A DNA stretch of 64,000 nt, taken from positions 1 through 64,000 of the forward strand of contig CAZGHI010000002.1 in the NCBI GenBank assembly GCA_964525565.1, given 5' to 3'. The notes beneath the pieces were generated by a model, which saw only the letters and a program-made list of their open reading frames with translations, was not told the DNA's origin and searched no databases. Below are positions 20,102 to 30,000 of this stretch, piece after piece (positions within the stretch are counted from its first letter, which is position 1; every line of letters starts with the position of its first letter). A program made the translations under genes and the position numbers. The DNA comes from OLB6 sp964525565. Lineage in GTDB: Bacteria; Bacteroidota; Ignavibacteria; Kapaibacteriales; Kapaibacteriaceae.

Positions 20102-22153
20102 TTACATGCTTCTTCGATACTGTCCGCCAACACTATACAATGCGTGTGTGATCTGACCTAGTGAACACACTTTAACCGTTTCCATAAGTTCCCGGAACAG
20201 GTTGCCGTTTTGGATTGCAACTCGTTGAAGTGATGTCAGCGCTTGTTTACTTCTCTGCTGATTACGCTCTATAAAACACCTCACATTCTCAATCTGCCGT
20301 TTTTTCTCCTCTGAGGTTGATCGTATTACTTCCTGAGGAATCACTGTGGGTGAACCCTTCGAACTCAGAAATGTGTTAACGCCAACAATCGGATACTGAC
20401 CGGTATGCTTTAGTGTTTCGTAATACAGGCTCTCTTCCTGAATTTTGTTTCGCTGATACATGCTCTCCATGGCACCGAGAACACCACCTCTCTCCGATAT
20501 CCGTCGGAACTCTGCATACACTGCTTCCTCTACAAGGTCGGTTAACTCTTCAATAATAAATGCACCTTGTAGTGGATTCTCGTTTTTAGCCAGACCCAAT
20601 TCACGGTTAATGATCATCTGAATCGCCACCGCTCTACGGACACTTTCTTCTGTTGGTGTAGTTATGGCCTCGTCGTAAGCATTGGTATGGAGCGAATTGC
20701 AGTTATCGTAAATAGCGTACAAAGCCTGCAGTGTTGTTCGTATGTCGTTAAAATCTATTTCCTGAGCGTGCAGACTTCGCCCGGAGGTTTGTATGTGGTA
20801 CTTGAGCATCTGAGAGCGTTCGTTACCACCATACTTATGCTTTATTGCCTTGGCCCATATCCTACGTGCTACCCGACCGATAACAGCATACTCAGGATCT
20901 ACACCATTAGAGAAAAAGAAACTCAGATTTGGTGCAAAATCGTCAATATGCATACCTCTCGAGAGGTAGTACTCAACATATGTAAATCCATTTGCCAGAG
21001 TGAATGCTAGTTGTGTAATCGGATTTGCGCCAGCTTCTGCAATATGATAGCCGCTAATTGAAACGGAGTAGAAGTTTCGAACTCTTTCTGTTATAAAATA
21101 CTGTTGTACATCTCCCATTAGCCTTAGTGCAAACTCAGTAGAGAAAATGCAGGTATTCTGTGCTTGATCTTCTTTGAGTATATCAGCTTGCACGGTACCA
21201 CGTACAGTTTGTAAAGCTATTTGCTTGCATTTGTTGTAGTCTTCCGGCGATAGTACATCGTCGCCAGACACTCCTAGAAGCATTAGCCCCAAGCCATTGT
21301 TTCCATCGGGTAACCCCGCCGTACCGTCAGTTTGTGCATATACTGGTCGGTCTAAACCTCGCTCTTGATACAGCCTCTGTATTGCTTCTTCAACCGATTG
21401 TTGAAGCCCCTTCTCTGCAATGAACTTTTCGCACTCTTGATCAATTGCAGCATTCATAAAAAAAGCAAGAATCATTGGCGCCGGACCGTTTATCGTCATT
21501 GACACAGACGTGGTCGGCGCTGTAAGATCGAAGCCGGAGTATAATTTTTTAGCATCGTCAATTGTTGCTATGCTTACACCGCTATTGCCAATCTTGCCAT
21601 AGATATCAGGTCTGGAATCAGGATCCTCTCCATACAGCGTAACACTGTCGAAGGCCGTAGACAATCTGGCAGCAGGCATGCCTTTACTCAGGTAATGGAA
21701 CCGTTTGTTTGTGCGTTCCGGACCTCCTTCGCCGGCAAACATTCGCGTTGGGTCTTCGTTCGTTCGCTTAAATGGATAAACGCCGGCTGTGTACGGAAAC
21801 TCGCCGGGTACATTTTCCAGCATACTCCAACGAACTATTTCACCCCAGTCCTGATATCGCGGCAGAGCAACCTTTGGAATCTTCAGGTTTGAGAGCGATT
21901 CGGTATAGTTACGAACTCGGACCTCACGTCCACGAACCATGTATGAATACTCTTCACCCGAGTATGCACTCCGTTTTTTCAACCACCCATCCAGAAGTTT
22001 TGCAACTTCCGGGTCAAGCTCTTTTCTCAACTCATCAGCTCGTTGCCGGAGCAGATCTGTTGCTCCCTGTACATCGGCCACATCGGTGGCATTTACATTT
22101 GCTTCTGCAGGTGTTGAGCTTATGCTCTCCCGAATGGCTCGATGTTTCGTCAT
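20102..22153 (-). CDS. icmF: Isobutyryl-CoA mutase, substrate-binding (TIM barrel) part of split IcmF
   Basis: 683 residues. It matches the C-terminal two thirds of fused IcmF: the segment VALPRYQDWGEIVRW, then FPYTAGVYPFKRTNEDPTRMFAGEG, STAFDSVTLYGEDPDSRPDIYGKIGNSG, LYSGFDLTAPTTSVSMTINGPAPMI, and the IcmF-type end GGQYRRSM. These are features of the IcmF branch, not of classical methylmalonyl-CoA mutase. It has no B12-binding domain; that domain is coded with the G-protein chaperone 1.4 kb upstream (23521-24930). The first 45 residues correspond to the inter-domain linker. Together the two proteins should interconvert isobutyryl-CoA and n-butyryl-CoA (perhaps isovaleryl/pivalyl-CoA). It follows the DUF4397 lipoprotein gene by 24 bp. 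Confidence 0.93.
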   Translation of the reverse strand: MTKHRAIRESISSTPAEANVNATDVADVQGATDLLRQRADELRKELDPEVAKLLDGWLKKRSAYSGEEYSYMVRGREVRVRNYTESLSNLKIPKVALPRYQDWGEIVRWSMLENVPGEFPYTAGVYPFKRTNEDPTRMFAGEGGPERTNKRFHYLSKGMPAARLSTAFDSVTLYGEDPDSRPDIYGKIGNSGVSIATIDDAKKLYSGFDLTAPTTSVSMTINGPAPMILAFFMNAAIDQECEKFIAEKGLQQSVEEAIQRLYQERGLDRPVYAQTDGTAGLPDGNNGLGLMLLGVSGDDVLSPEDYNKCKQIALQTVRGTVQADILKEDQAQNTCIFSTEFALRLMGDVQQYFITERVRNFYSVSISGYHIAEAGANPITQLAFTLANGFTYVEYYLSRGMHIDDFAPNLSFFFSNGVDPEYAVIGRVARRIWAKAIKHKYGGNERSQMLKYHIQTSGRSLHAQEIDFNDIRTTLQALYAIYDNCNSLHTNAYDEAITTPTEESVRRAVAIQMIINRELGLAKNENPLQGAFIIEELTDLVEEAVYAEFRRISERGGVLGAMESMYQRNKIQEESLYYETLKHTGQYPIVGVNTFLSSKGSPTVIPQEVIRSTSEEKKRQIENVRCFIERNQQRSKQALTSLQRVAIQNGNLFRELMETVKVCSLGQITHALYSVGGQYRRSM

Positions 22154-22177
22154 ACGTTCTTGCTCGTTACATGGTAA

Positions 22178-23500
22178 CTAGTTGTGTCGAATAACAAATA
22201 CTTTCAGCGAATTGTTCGCTTTCAAACCGCCTAACCACATCGTATAAATTTTTCCTACTTCGAACACAACATTGTCTTGAGAATACATAGCTGCAGTGGA
22301 ATCTGGTTCCTTGAAATTCATCGTATAGGTACCGGCCGGCAATTTGAGAAATGCACTTCCTGTTGACACGGATCTCGATACTTGCCGATACGTTATCCCT
22401 TGCATGCCGGGAATCGGATACTCCGTTGGGATGTTCGTAACAACATTCAGTCGTGGTGCATCGGGAGAGAGGTGGATAAATCGCACCAAAGCTCCGGCAA
22501 CATCGGCATTGGTTTCATCTTCAAGCTCCAGTGCTCCCACGCTCTGCGGAGTGAATGTACCTGACAAGAAAACAGAGTATTTCTTTCCCGTTGCCAACGT
22601 AAACTTCCTGTCCTTTACCATTGCAGCCGCGCCAATAGCTGCGGTGTACGTGCGGTCGCCTGCCGGGAATGTTAGGTATCCTGTAGAGGCGCCATATTGA
22701 AGGTTGTTCACCTGAGGAACTGTTGCATCAACGGCAACAGACATTGCACTACCTCCGGTTACACTGTGTACAAAGGCAATGTCCGACAAGCTTTCGGCAC
22801 GAGTCATGTCAACATATGTATCGCCATTCCCTCCATCGATGAACATGCGTACACCAAATGGATAAGCATCGTCGTCACGACTGGTTCCGTGAATCACAAA
22901 CGTATAGTGTCCCTGCGACGCAAGTGTTACTGGTGCAAAGTCGAACGTAAAAGATGCATCATTTTTTCTCCGAAGCGAAAAAGTATATGTTCCGGCAAAC
23001 AGATCGGCATGGCCTGTTACTTTCACTCTGCCTATCGGACCCAGCAGTTTTGTTGTGGAGCCAGTAATCCAGAGTTCGTATTCCGCTGTGGCATCATTAC
23101 TACAGTTTGCGAGTTTAATTCTGCACTTTCCGGCGTCCATCTGCATGGCATCAGAAAAGAACGCCGCGGCAAAGGCTGCTGCCGGTGGAAAGGCATATAC
23201 AGTGTAATAGCCGTTCTCACTGAGTGTTTGCGTAGAAGAATTGCGGGCAGTAGGATCGCCTGATACATGAACTGAAACGTCGAACCTACCTGCATCAGCC
23301 GGTTTGTACCCGCTGCTCATTCCAAACGTTGTACCCGAAGTAACGACTTTGCCATTCACTCGAACATCAAGCGCACCACCATCGTACACCATGTTCAGCA
23401 TTCGCACAAATGCAGTTACTGGTTTCGGATCGGTTGAGCCATCTTCACAACTGTTAATGACAAACACCAATAGTAGTAATATTATTGAATAGCGTCTCAT
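22178..23500 (-). CDS. DUF4397 lipoprotein lying between the two icmF parts
   Basis: The true start is the ATG at 23498-23500 (MRRYSIILLLLVF), with GGAG upstream; longer in-frame starts would overlap the upstream gene. 440 residues. A lipoprotein signal peptide ends VFVINSC with the lipid-bearing Cys18. The body has two to three related beta-rich units; the hallmark DUF4397 pattern is VRFIHLSPDAPRLNVV near residue 340 and VRMLNMVYDGGALDVRVNG near residue 33, each with YTVYAF or GTYTMNF later. DUF4397 proteins are envelope proteins of unknown function. It lies 20 bp after the B12/GTPase gene and 24 bp before the mutase gene, so all three are probably on one transcript. I see no sequence reason for a role in the mutase reaction. 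Confidence 0.92.
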   Translation of the reverse strand: MRRYSIILLLLVFVINSCEDGSTDPKPVTAFVRMLNMVYDGGALDVRVNGKVVTSGTTFGMSSGYKPADAGRFDVSVHVSGDPTARNSSTQTLSENGYYTVYAFPPAAAFAAAFFSDAMQMDAGKCRIKLANCSNDATAEYELWITGSTTKLLGPIGRVKVTGHADLFAGTYTFSLRRKNDASFTFDFAPVTLASQGHYTFVIHGTSRDDDAYPFGVRMFIDGGNGDTYVDMTRAESLSDIAFVHSVTGGSAMSVAVDATVPQVNNLQYGASTGYLTFPAGDRTYTAAIGAAAMVKDRKFTLATGKKYSVFLSGTFTPQSVGALELEDETNADVAGALVRFIHLSPDAPRLNVVTNIPTEYPIPGMQGITYRQVSRSVSTGSAFLKLPAGTYTMNFKEPDSTAAMYSQDNVVFEVGKIYTMWLGGLKANNSLKVFVIRHN

Positions 23501-23520
23501 ATAGGCTCCGGTACTTGTTG

Positions 23521-24930
23521 TTAGTGCTTCTTTGAACGTGAAAGAGATTCGATGGCTCCCATTATCTGCCACAACTCTCGTGCACGGGTTGCTTGCTCTT
23601 GTACATGCTTCATGTAACGGTCTGACTCTTCTGCTATTTCTGCCAGATAGCGATTCCTCTCCGGTGGAATAATATAAATTTTTTCGCTATCAGGCTGGTT
23701 CACCGGCATACTGCTTTGTAGTGATATCCCGCATTTCTGTTCCAGTAGGTCAATTGTTCTCCTGTACAGGGTATTTGTACCGGGGTCGTTAAACTGTGAA
23801 GCAATCGTACCATACACGGGCATTGCCGATAACGGTTCAGAAAACATCTGCCGGCTTCGCTGATATTGTTTTCGAACGTCGCGCAGTGCATCCAGCGCCC
23901 CTTTTTTGTCGAACTTATTTAGCGCAATGATGTCGGCATAGTCAATCATATCTATCTTTTCCAGTTGCGACGCAGCGCCATACTCCGGCGTCATAACGTA
24001 CATGCTCACATCTGCGATGTCGGCAATCTGTGAGTCGCTCTGACCGATACCTGCCGTTTCGATGATGATGAGATCAAAGCCGGCATACGACAACACATCC
24101 AGGGCTCCGTGGATACTTCTGTTTACGGCAACATTGGCTTCTCGTGTAGCAAACGACCGCATGTACACGCGAGGATTGTGCACCGCATTCATCCGAATCC
24201 TATCGCCTAATAGCGCTCCCCCGGTTTTTCTCTTCGAAGGGTCAACACTAACAATGGCAATGGTTTTGTCGGAGAAGTCTTGGAGAAACCTACGAACCAA
24301 TTCGTCGGTGAGCGACGATTTACCGGCTCCTCCGGTTCCTGTTATCCCAAGAACCGGCGATCGTTTCGCTCCCTTCGTAAACGACAGTACTTCGGATTCT
24401 CCGCGCTCGGCTGCACTTATGGCCTGAGCGATTGCCAATGGTGTGCGTTGAGCTACATTCTGGGCAAGACTCGAACCGTAAACGTCCGGAATTTTTTGGT
24501 CTGCTCGCTGTACCAAGTCATTTATCATTCCCTGGAGCCCCATAGCACGTCCGTCATCCGGTGAATAGATCCGCTCGACACCGGCAGCGTGCAACTCCTC
24601 GATCTCAGACGGAAGAATGGTCCCACCACCTCCGCCGAAAACCTTTATGTGGGAAGCATTGTGCTTTGCAAGAAGCTCCAGCATGTATGTGAAGTATTCA
24701 ACATGCCCCCCTTGATACGACGTCATCGCAATTGCATGAGCGTCCTCTTGTACGGCTGCGTCCACAACCTCGGCAACCGATCTGTTATGACCAAGGTGAA
24801 TTACCTCGCACCCTGTGGATTGTATAATCCTCCGCATCACGTTTATTGCCGCATCGTGACCATCAAATAACGACGCTGCAGAAACCACGCGTACGTTATG
24901 CAGGGGACGGTAGGGGGCTGGGTTTTGCAT
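23521..24930 (-). CDS. icmF: B12-binding domain plus MeaI-type GTPase part of split IcmF
   Basis: 469 residues. Residues 10-140 are a cobalamin-binding Rossmann domain with FDGHD (His25 as the lower ligand to cobalt), SSYQGGHVEYF-like TSYQGGHVEYF and VFGGGGGTILPSEI. Residues about 190-415 are the G domain: Walker A GTGGAGKSSL (198-207), VDPSKRKTGGALLGDRIRM, ETAGIGQSDSQIAD and the guanine motif NKFD (339-342). The end (NRYLAEIAEESDRYMKHV ... GAIESLSRSKKH) corresponds to the linker that in fused IcmF runs straight on into the mutase barrel. Here the reading frame stops and the barrel is a separate gene (20102-22153). The G protein guards cofactor loading and repair. It is divergent from the beta-CASP gene, with 93 bp between. 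Confidence 0.94.
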   Translation of the reverse strand: MQNPAPYRPLHNVRVVSAASLFDGHDAAINVMRRIIQSTGCEVIHLGHNRSVAEVVDAAVQEDAHAIAMTSYQGGHVEYFTYMLELLAKHNASHIKVFGGGGGTILPSEIEELHAAGVERIYSPDDGRAMGLQGMINDLVQRADQKIPDVYGSSLAQNVAQRTPLAIAQAISAAERGESEVLSFTKGAKRSPVLGITGTGGAGKSSLTDELVRRFLQDFSDKTIAIVSVDPSKRKTGGALLGDRIRMNAVHNPRVYMRSFATREANVAVNRSIHGALDVLSYAGFDLIIIETAGIGQSDSQIADIADVSMYVMTPEYGAASQLEKIDMIDYADIIALNKFDKKGALDALRDVRKQYQRSRQMFSEPLSAMPVYGTIASQFNDPGTNTLYRRTIDLLEQKCGISLQSSMPVNQPDSEKIYIIPPERNRYLAEIAEESDRYMKHVQEQATRARELWQIMGAIESLSRSKKH

Positions 24931-25023
24931 GGGCGGGTGTTTAATAGGTCGCTATAAACACGTAAAGTTACGCAATGATTAGAGTTACCACTTTCAATCA
25001 GTCCGGCCTCCATATCTTGCTGT

Positions 25024-26448
25024 GTGAATGAATTCATCGTCCTTGGTGGTGCCGAAGAGATTGGCGCAAACTGCACGTACTTGAACCTTGATGGCTGCGG
25101 CATACTCATCGATGCTGGTCTTCATCCACGGGAACGGAATGCACGGGCTTTTCCCGATTTGTCGGCAATAGATGGCCGCCCTGTAGATCACCTTCTCATA
25201 ACACATGCCCACACGGATCATTTGGGTGGAGTTCCCTTTATACTGAAACGATATCCGGGACTACGCACGGCGATGACGTTTGCAACGCGCGATCTTAGCC
25301 ACGTGATGTTGCACAACAATGGAAAACTTCTGCGTGGCGACGTTTCGGCACACTTTACCAAGGAACAACTTGAGTATTACCAACGCGAGCAGATTCAGTT
25401 GATCCGATCTACCTTCGAGGCTGTTGATTATGAGCAGCCTTTCTCCGTGCGGGGGTATTCCGGCAACTCAGATGTTCACATCCGGTTTCATTGGGCAGGA
25501 CACATTTTAGGATCGGCAGGAATCTCGCTGGAATGCAAGGGTAAAAGGATAATGGTTACAGGTGATGTGCAGTTTCAGCACCAAAGCATTGTCCAGAAAG
25601 CTCGATTTCCTCGCGTACACGCAGACTTGATCATTACAGAAGCAACAAATTGTGCTACTGACGATCCAATTCAGTACAGTGCCGAAACGCGCCGTCTGGC
25701 CACGTACATCAGCTCCATTACCACACAAGGTGGCTCTATTCTTATTCCGAGCTTTGCACTCGGTAAAACGCAGGAACTGCTTGGCAGACTGTACAGCCTT
25801 ATCCGAAAGGGTTCCATACCTCATCTTCCAATCTATACCGGTGGTATGGGAACGAAGGTGTCAAAGGTGTACGACGACTATTGCTACACAGAACCAATGC
25901 GCGTACCAGGTTTCGAGGTTAGTGACATACCACAAAGACCTCTCCGGTGGGAAACCCTAACCACCGATGAATACTTTACCACTCCTTCAATAGTGATTGC
26001 ACCTTCAGGAATGGTCAACAAACGAACAATGAGCTACGTTCTGGCAAAACGGTGGCTTCGTGAACCGAATTTTGGAATCGCAATCATCGGATATCAAGAT
26101 CCTGCAACACCGGGATATCAATTACTGCATAGCACCAAAGGTGAAGAGTTCGATTTTGGTGGAAAGAGTTTTACGCGGTTGTGTGAAATGGCAAAGTTCC
26201 GTTTCAGCGCTCATGCAGCTTTGGAAGACCTTGTTGATTACATAGCTGACTGCACTCCCGATACTGTTGCAATAGTTCACGGAGAAACCGAGGCATGCGA
26301 AGGCCTGGCACGCGCACTACGACAGCGAATGCCCGGCCTTCGCATAGTTATTCCTCGAGCCGGTGTGGCCTACGGGCTTACTAGCGAACAATTATCAGCG
26401 GACGAATTACTGCCTGGCCATCTGGTGAAATCAGTCTCACACTCATGA
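25024..26448 (+). CDS. Beta-CASP family metallo-beta-lactamase-fold hydrolase (RNA-processing type)
   Basis: 474 residues; start is GTG at 25024-25026, as the frame closes upstream with no ATG. The metallo-beta-lactamase core opens FIVLGGAEEIGANCTYLNL and has the zinc motif HAHTDHLGG (residues about 60-68), HWAGHILGSAGI and VTGDVQF. The beta-CASP insert holds PSFALGKTQELLGRL (motif A/B region) and SAHAALEDLVDYI, with a late His in VHGETEACEGLARAL. Proteins of this kind (CPSF73/RNase J/YsH1-like) are usually endo- or exonucleases acting on RNA; substrate here is not known. The 3' end overlaps by 68 bp, tail to tail, with the secreted-protein gene on the other strand. Confidence 0.93.
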   Translation: MNEFIVLGGAEEIGANCTYLNLDGCGILIDAGLHPRERNARAFPDLSAIDGRPVDHLLITHAHTDHLGGVPFILKRYPGLRTAMTFATRDLSHVMLHNNGKLLRGDVSAHFTKEQLEYYQREQIQLIRSTFEAVDYEQPFSVRGYSGNSDVHIRFHWAGHILGSAGISLECKGKRIMVTGDVQFQHQSIVQKARFPRVHADLIITEATNCATDDPIQYSAETRRLATYISSITTQGGSILIPSFALGKTQELLGRLYSLIRKGSIPHLPIYTGGMGTKVSKVYDDYCYTEPMRVPGFEVSDIPQRPLRWETLTTDEYFTTPSIVIAPSGMVNKRTMSYVLAKRWLREPNFGIAIIGYQDPATPGYQLLHSTKGEEFDFGGKSFTRLCEMAKFRFSAHAALEDLVDYIADCTPDTVAIVHGETEACEGLARALRQRMPGLRIVIPRAGVAYGLTSEQLSADELLPGHLVKSVSHS

Positions 26449-27028
26449 GTCCAACCGGCAACGTATTCGTTGCTAGCTGAATTGTTGTTGTACCCGGTGA
26501 AACTGATTGCGCATACACAACGCTACCGTGAACATCAATCACGTCAAGCGATGCCACCACCCTCTGATTACTCCATTCTATTGTTGCGTGTTGTTGTGCC
26601 GGCAATGGTACAATCTGTACATCCAATCCTGGATCGAGAGTCGTGATACCGGTTACCAGTGGCCCAACGCTGTACAAATGGTGGAATCCCTCGGCAAACT
26701 CTACCCTCGTGGGTTGTTGAACGTCGCGAATCCCCAACCGATACATCCTTCCATCTTGCAGATGTGCAGGAATCGTCCATTGATATGCTCGAACTGTGCC
26801 GGGTAGTCGATCCGATAATACATGCATTGTTCCACGCTCGCCATCCCAACACACAACTTCGTATTCCGAAGCAATGAGGTTGCCATCCCAGGCAATTGTT
26901 ACGGTTGAGCCCCGCACAAATCCACCTTTTAGTGGGTCAGTAGTTGTTAGCACAGTTGCGGTTAGTGATGTGCTGACAAGGGCAAATACTAGTGGTATAG
27001 CGCTAATGCGCATTAAGTGCGTTTTCAT
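26381..27028 (-). CDS. Small T9SS-sorted secreted protein
   Basis: 215 residues. The N-terminus (MKTHLMRISAIPLVFALVSTSLTA) is a signal peptide; no lipobox. The middle third contains GSTVTIAWDGN and YQWTIPAHLQDGRMYRLGIRD, a pattern like an Ser-Thr-rich Ig-like domain of secreted proteins. The C-terminal 85 residues (VQIVPLPAQQHATIEW ... DVHGSVVYAQSV ... LPVGLMSVRLIS) fit a T9SS type A sorting domain that ends in IIVR. Its last 68 bp are also coding for the beta-CASP protein on the plus strand. It lies 46 bp downstream of the 1069-aa exported protein and is probably in the same transcript. Confidence 0.85.
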   Translation of the reverse strand: MKTHLMRISAIPLVFALVSTSLTATVLTTTDPLKGGFVRGSTVTIAWDGNLIASEYEVVCWDGERGTMHVLSDRLPGTVRAYQWTIPAHLQDGRMYRLGIRDVQQPTRVEFAEGFHHLYSVGPLVTGITTLDPGLDVQIVPLPAQQHATIEWSNQRVVASLDVIDVHGSVVYAQSVSPGTTTIQLATNTLPVGLMSVRLISPDGQAVIRPLIIVR

Positions 27029-27074
27029 GCTGGTTCCTTAGGAATGGTGTTTTGTGATGTTTGTGATTTACGAA

Positions 27075-30000
27075 CTATCGGATTACGGCACGTGAAACCA
27101 GCAACTGCGGGTTAATCCAGTAGCGGCCGTTACTGTTTCCGATTTCGATGTGTGCTGTTGAACGTTTGGTTCCCCACAGATCCGCACCCCTGCCAACATA
27201 GTTTCCTACTCCAAGTTGATGGTCTTGATCGTGTATTGGTAGTAGTGCAGACACAAAACCAGTCGCTAAGGAAATCAGATCGGTAATCAATTTGTCTTGT
27301 CCGTTACTTGGGTCATTACCATACTCATCAACCTTGGTTCTGGCAAGTGTTAAAAGGTCGTGTACACGATTAACAAAGCAGTTGCTCTTTTCTTTGCAGT
27401 CTTCATCGTACGAGGCTACGTACCACCACGCAAGGTCTGGTCGGGCCATCCAGTGTGGCTGGATCCACAGCAGTAAATCACCATATAGTATTCTTCCCTG
27501 TTCATCTTCGTATTCAATCGTACAAGTACCGGGTGAAACTCCTTGTTGCTCACCACAGTCTGGATGCCTGCGCATGCCGTCTTCCGATTCATGTAGTTTA
27601 TCCTTACCAACGTCACCGGCAAGAAATACGTGGTATGATTCTCCGTAGTTCGTGAATGGCCAGACGTCTGCGTCACCATCATACCAAAAACGAAGACTAT
27701 GCAGACTTATCATGTATCCCGGTATCTCTACGTCCCGAATGTGAAATCGGGTGGTTGATTCCAGAGGTTTATTCGTAAGAGACGTTGTACGCTTTCCAAG
27801 TATCAGCTCGAAGGTTCCTGCATGAAGTGCCTGTAGTCGGGGTGCTGATTCAGGATCATTGATCCATACCACTACAATGCGAGGGCTTTCAATGCCTTGA
27901 GCGATAAAGTCGGTATTCCCTGACTGTGAAGTGCAAACAAAATCCAAACCTGTAAGCGAAGGGTTCGAATACAAAACGTTATCGTATGAATCTATGCTGA
28001 TGGACCCATCTACAATCGAGCTTTGGCTCACAGGCATGCTGAATTTGAGTTTAACCTGAGCCCCTTTCCTTGGAATGTATTCTACTTGCCTACCTGATGA
28101 TGGTTCATCGGGATCTAGGTCTTTATAGGTTAGGGCATCAAACCAACGTTCTTCCCACTTCCAGTCCTTCCGATCCTTTCCAGTTACAATACGAACAGTT
28201 AATGCTATGGCTTCTACGGTAAAGGCCTGTCGGAACATGCCTCGAATACGTATTTCTTTGTTGCCGGTAAAATCACCATTGCAGTCCGTTGCATCGAAGT
28301 ATGCAATGTTGTCGTCAATAACCATGCGATATTGATGATTCTCTCTGTCAATGGCCTGTGGTCGTACATACTTATTTCGGAGATCAAAGCCCTTCCACCA
28401 CTGACCTTTTGAAACACTTTCTCTTGCTGTTATCTTAACATCATCGCCACAGCGAAGATTATACGGTGAGTAAACAATACTGCCATCCATACACACAACA
28501 TTTGTCAGTGTTGTCCAGTAGTCTTCATCATTTTTGACCTTACGCACTTCAACGATGATTGTGGTTGCCGGATCGAACCGCTGTTCCGGAAGTAAACTGT
28601 TTGGGTCATCGCTCTCAAGAAGAACTTTTTCAACTCTCAGTTGAATCACTTTTCGTCGGGCCAAGAAGGTAACTGTAGCTATGGGGTTTGCAGAAAACTC
28701 TGATGCACAGGCATATTGTTTTGGCTGATCGTACATCTCATATTCTCCACTTGATGTGCGATGTCCAATGATCTCCCAGCACGATGTAGCAGACACACAA
28801 AACGTGTATTCTTGGGAGACGGCGCCTTCGTACCTCCTCTCTGTTGTGAACTGTACGGCATCATCAACGTCCCAGCCTTCTTCCGTGTTTACATCGGTAA
28901 CGTAGGCTTTTATTCGATACACTTCCGCTGTTGTGGATAGCTGTGGAAACTTTGGTCGAACATAGACTGTGGGTTTCGTAATCTCCGGGAGTAGTCGTCG
29001 GAATTTCGATACCGGAGATCCTTGTGTGTCTTCGGATAAGCACAGTACTGGCGCCTGGACTAACACAGTATAGTCACCAGATGTTGACCATTCGGAAAAC
29101 GAAAAGCCTTCGTTTGGAATAGCAACTAACATACGTGCTGGTGAACTGTCGGTGAGTACAACTGTATCTCCGTCTAACACATCCTGTACTACTTGTCCCA
29201 AAGAATCGAGAACAACGATGCTTCCACCGGAGTCAACGGAAAACACAAGCTGGACTTCGGTGCATTGTCGAACAATTGCTTCAACGTTGATTCTTTGTGA
29301 TAGCTCGGAACACTGAGGGGTAAACCACCCATGATTGGTGCCCTGTATCTGTACATCCGTGCTTTGCCAACCCACAAATCGCCATCCCTGACCTAAGTCG
29401 CTAGCCGATTCCAGATATTCAGTGTTGCCACTAATCACAGAACGCGACATTGCGTTATAGTACGATGTAATGAACGATGGCACCGGTGTTCCATTATCAC
29501 TCACGGCACCAACCACCATTTTTGATGCATTGCGAACAGTAGTTGTGTATCTCTTGTTATCCATTTCGTCGCCGCTGATATTGCTCAATCGCACATGTAC
29601 ATGCAGTACTGCATTCAGTGGCCATTGTCCCTCTGGATGGATAACGATTGCGGAATCATACGTCGAAACCGTACATGGAACCGGAACCAACGTTGTACTC
29701 GTGTCGGATGCAGCCTGAAGCTCTATTACTCTTCGCGCAACGTCGGGTCCGCCAGGAACTTCATTCGTGAGGCGTATGCGTATCTCTTGTGAGCAATTTA
29801 TTTGCGATAGTTCATCTAACGAACACCATGCAATCCTTGGTACGGCGGGCATAACGGTGAACGTAATCTCCTGTGGCGGAAAGGCTCCTGCTGACTGATT
29901 TTTCGCCCATAGTCCTTGCACTCTCACCCGGTAGGTTGTGCCCGGAGTAAGATAGTTTGGCCTAAACTTCAAGGTTCTTGGATCCGAAAGCTCATACGTT

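Noticed and set aside
22697..23263. Plus-strand open frame of 188 codons opposite the DUF4397 gene
   Set aside because: Lies wholly antisense to a recognisable lipoprotein, has no homology I can see; a shadow frame.
20102..24930. Split icmF read as a simple frameshift or assembly error
   Set aside because: A full gene with its own start signal lies between the parts and no N run is nearby, so a simple frameshift is excluded; misassembly is left as an open test.
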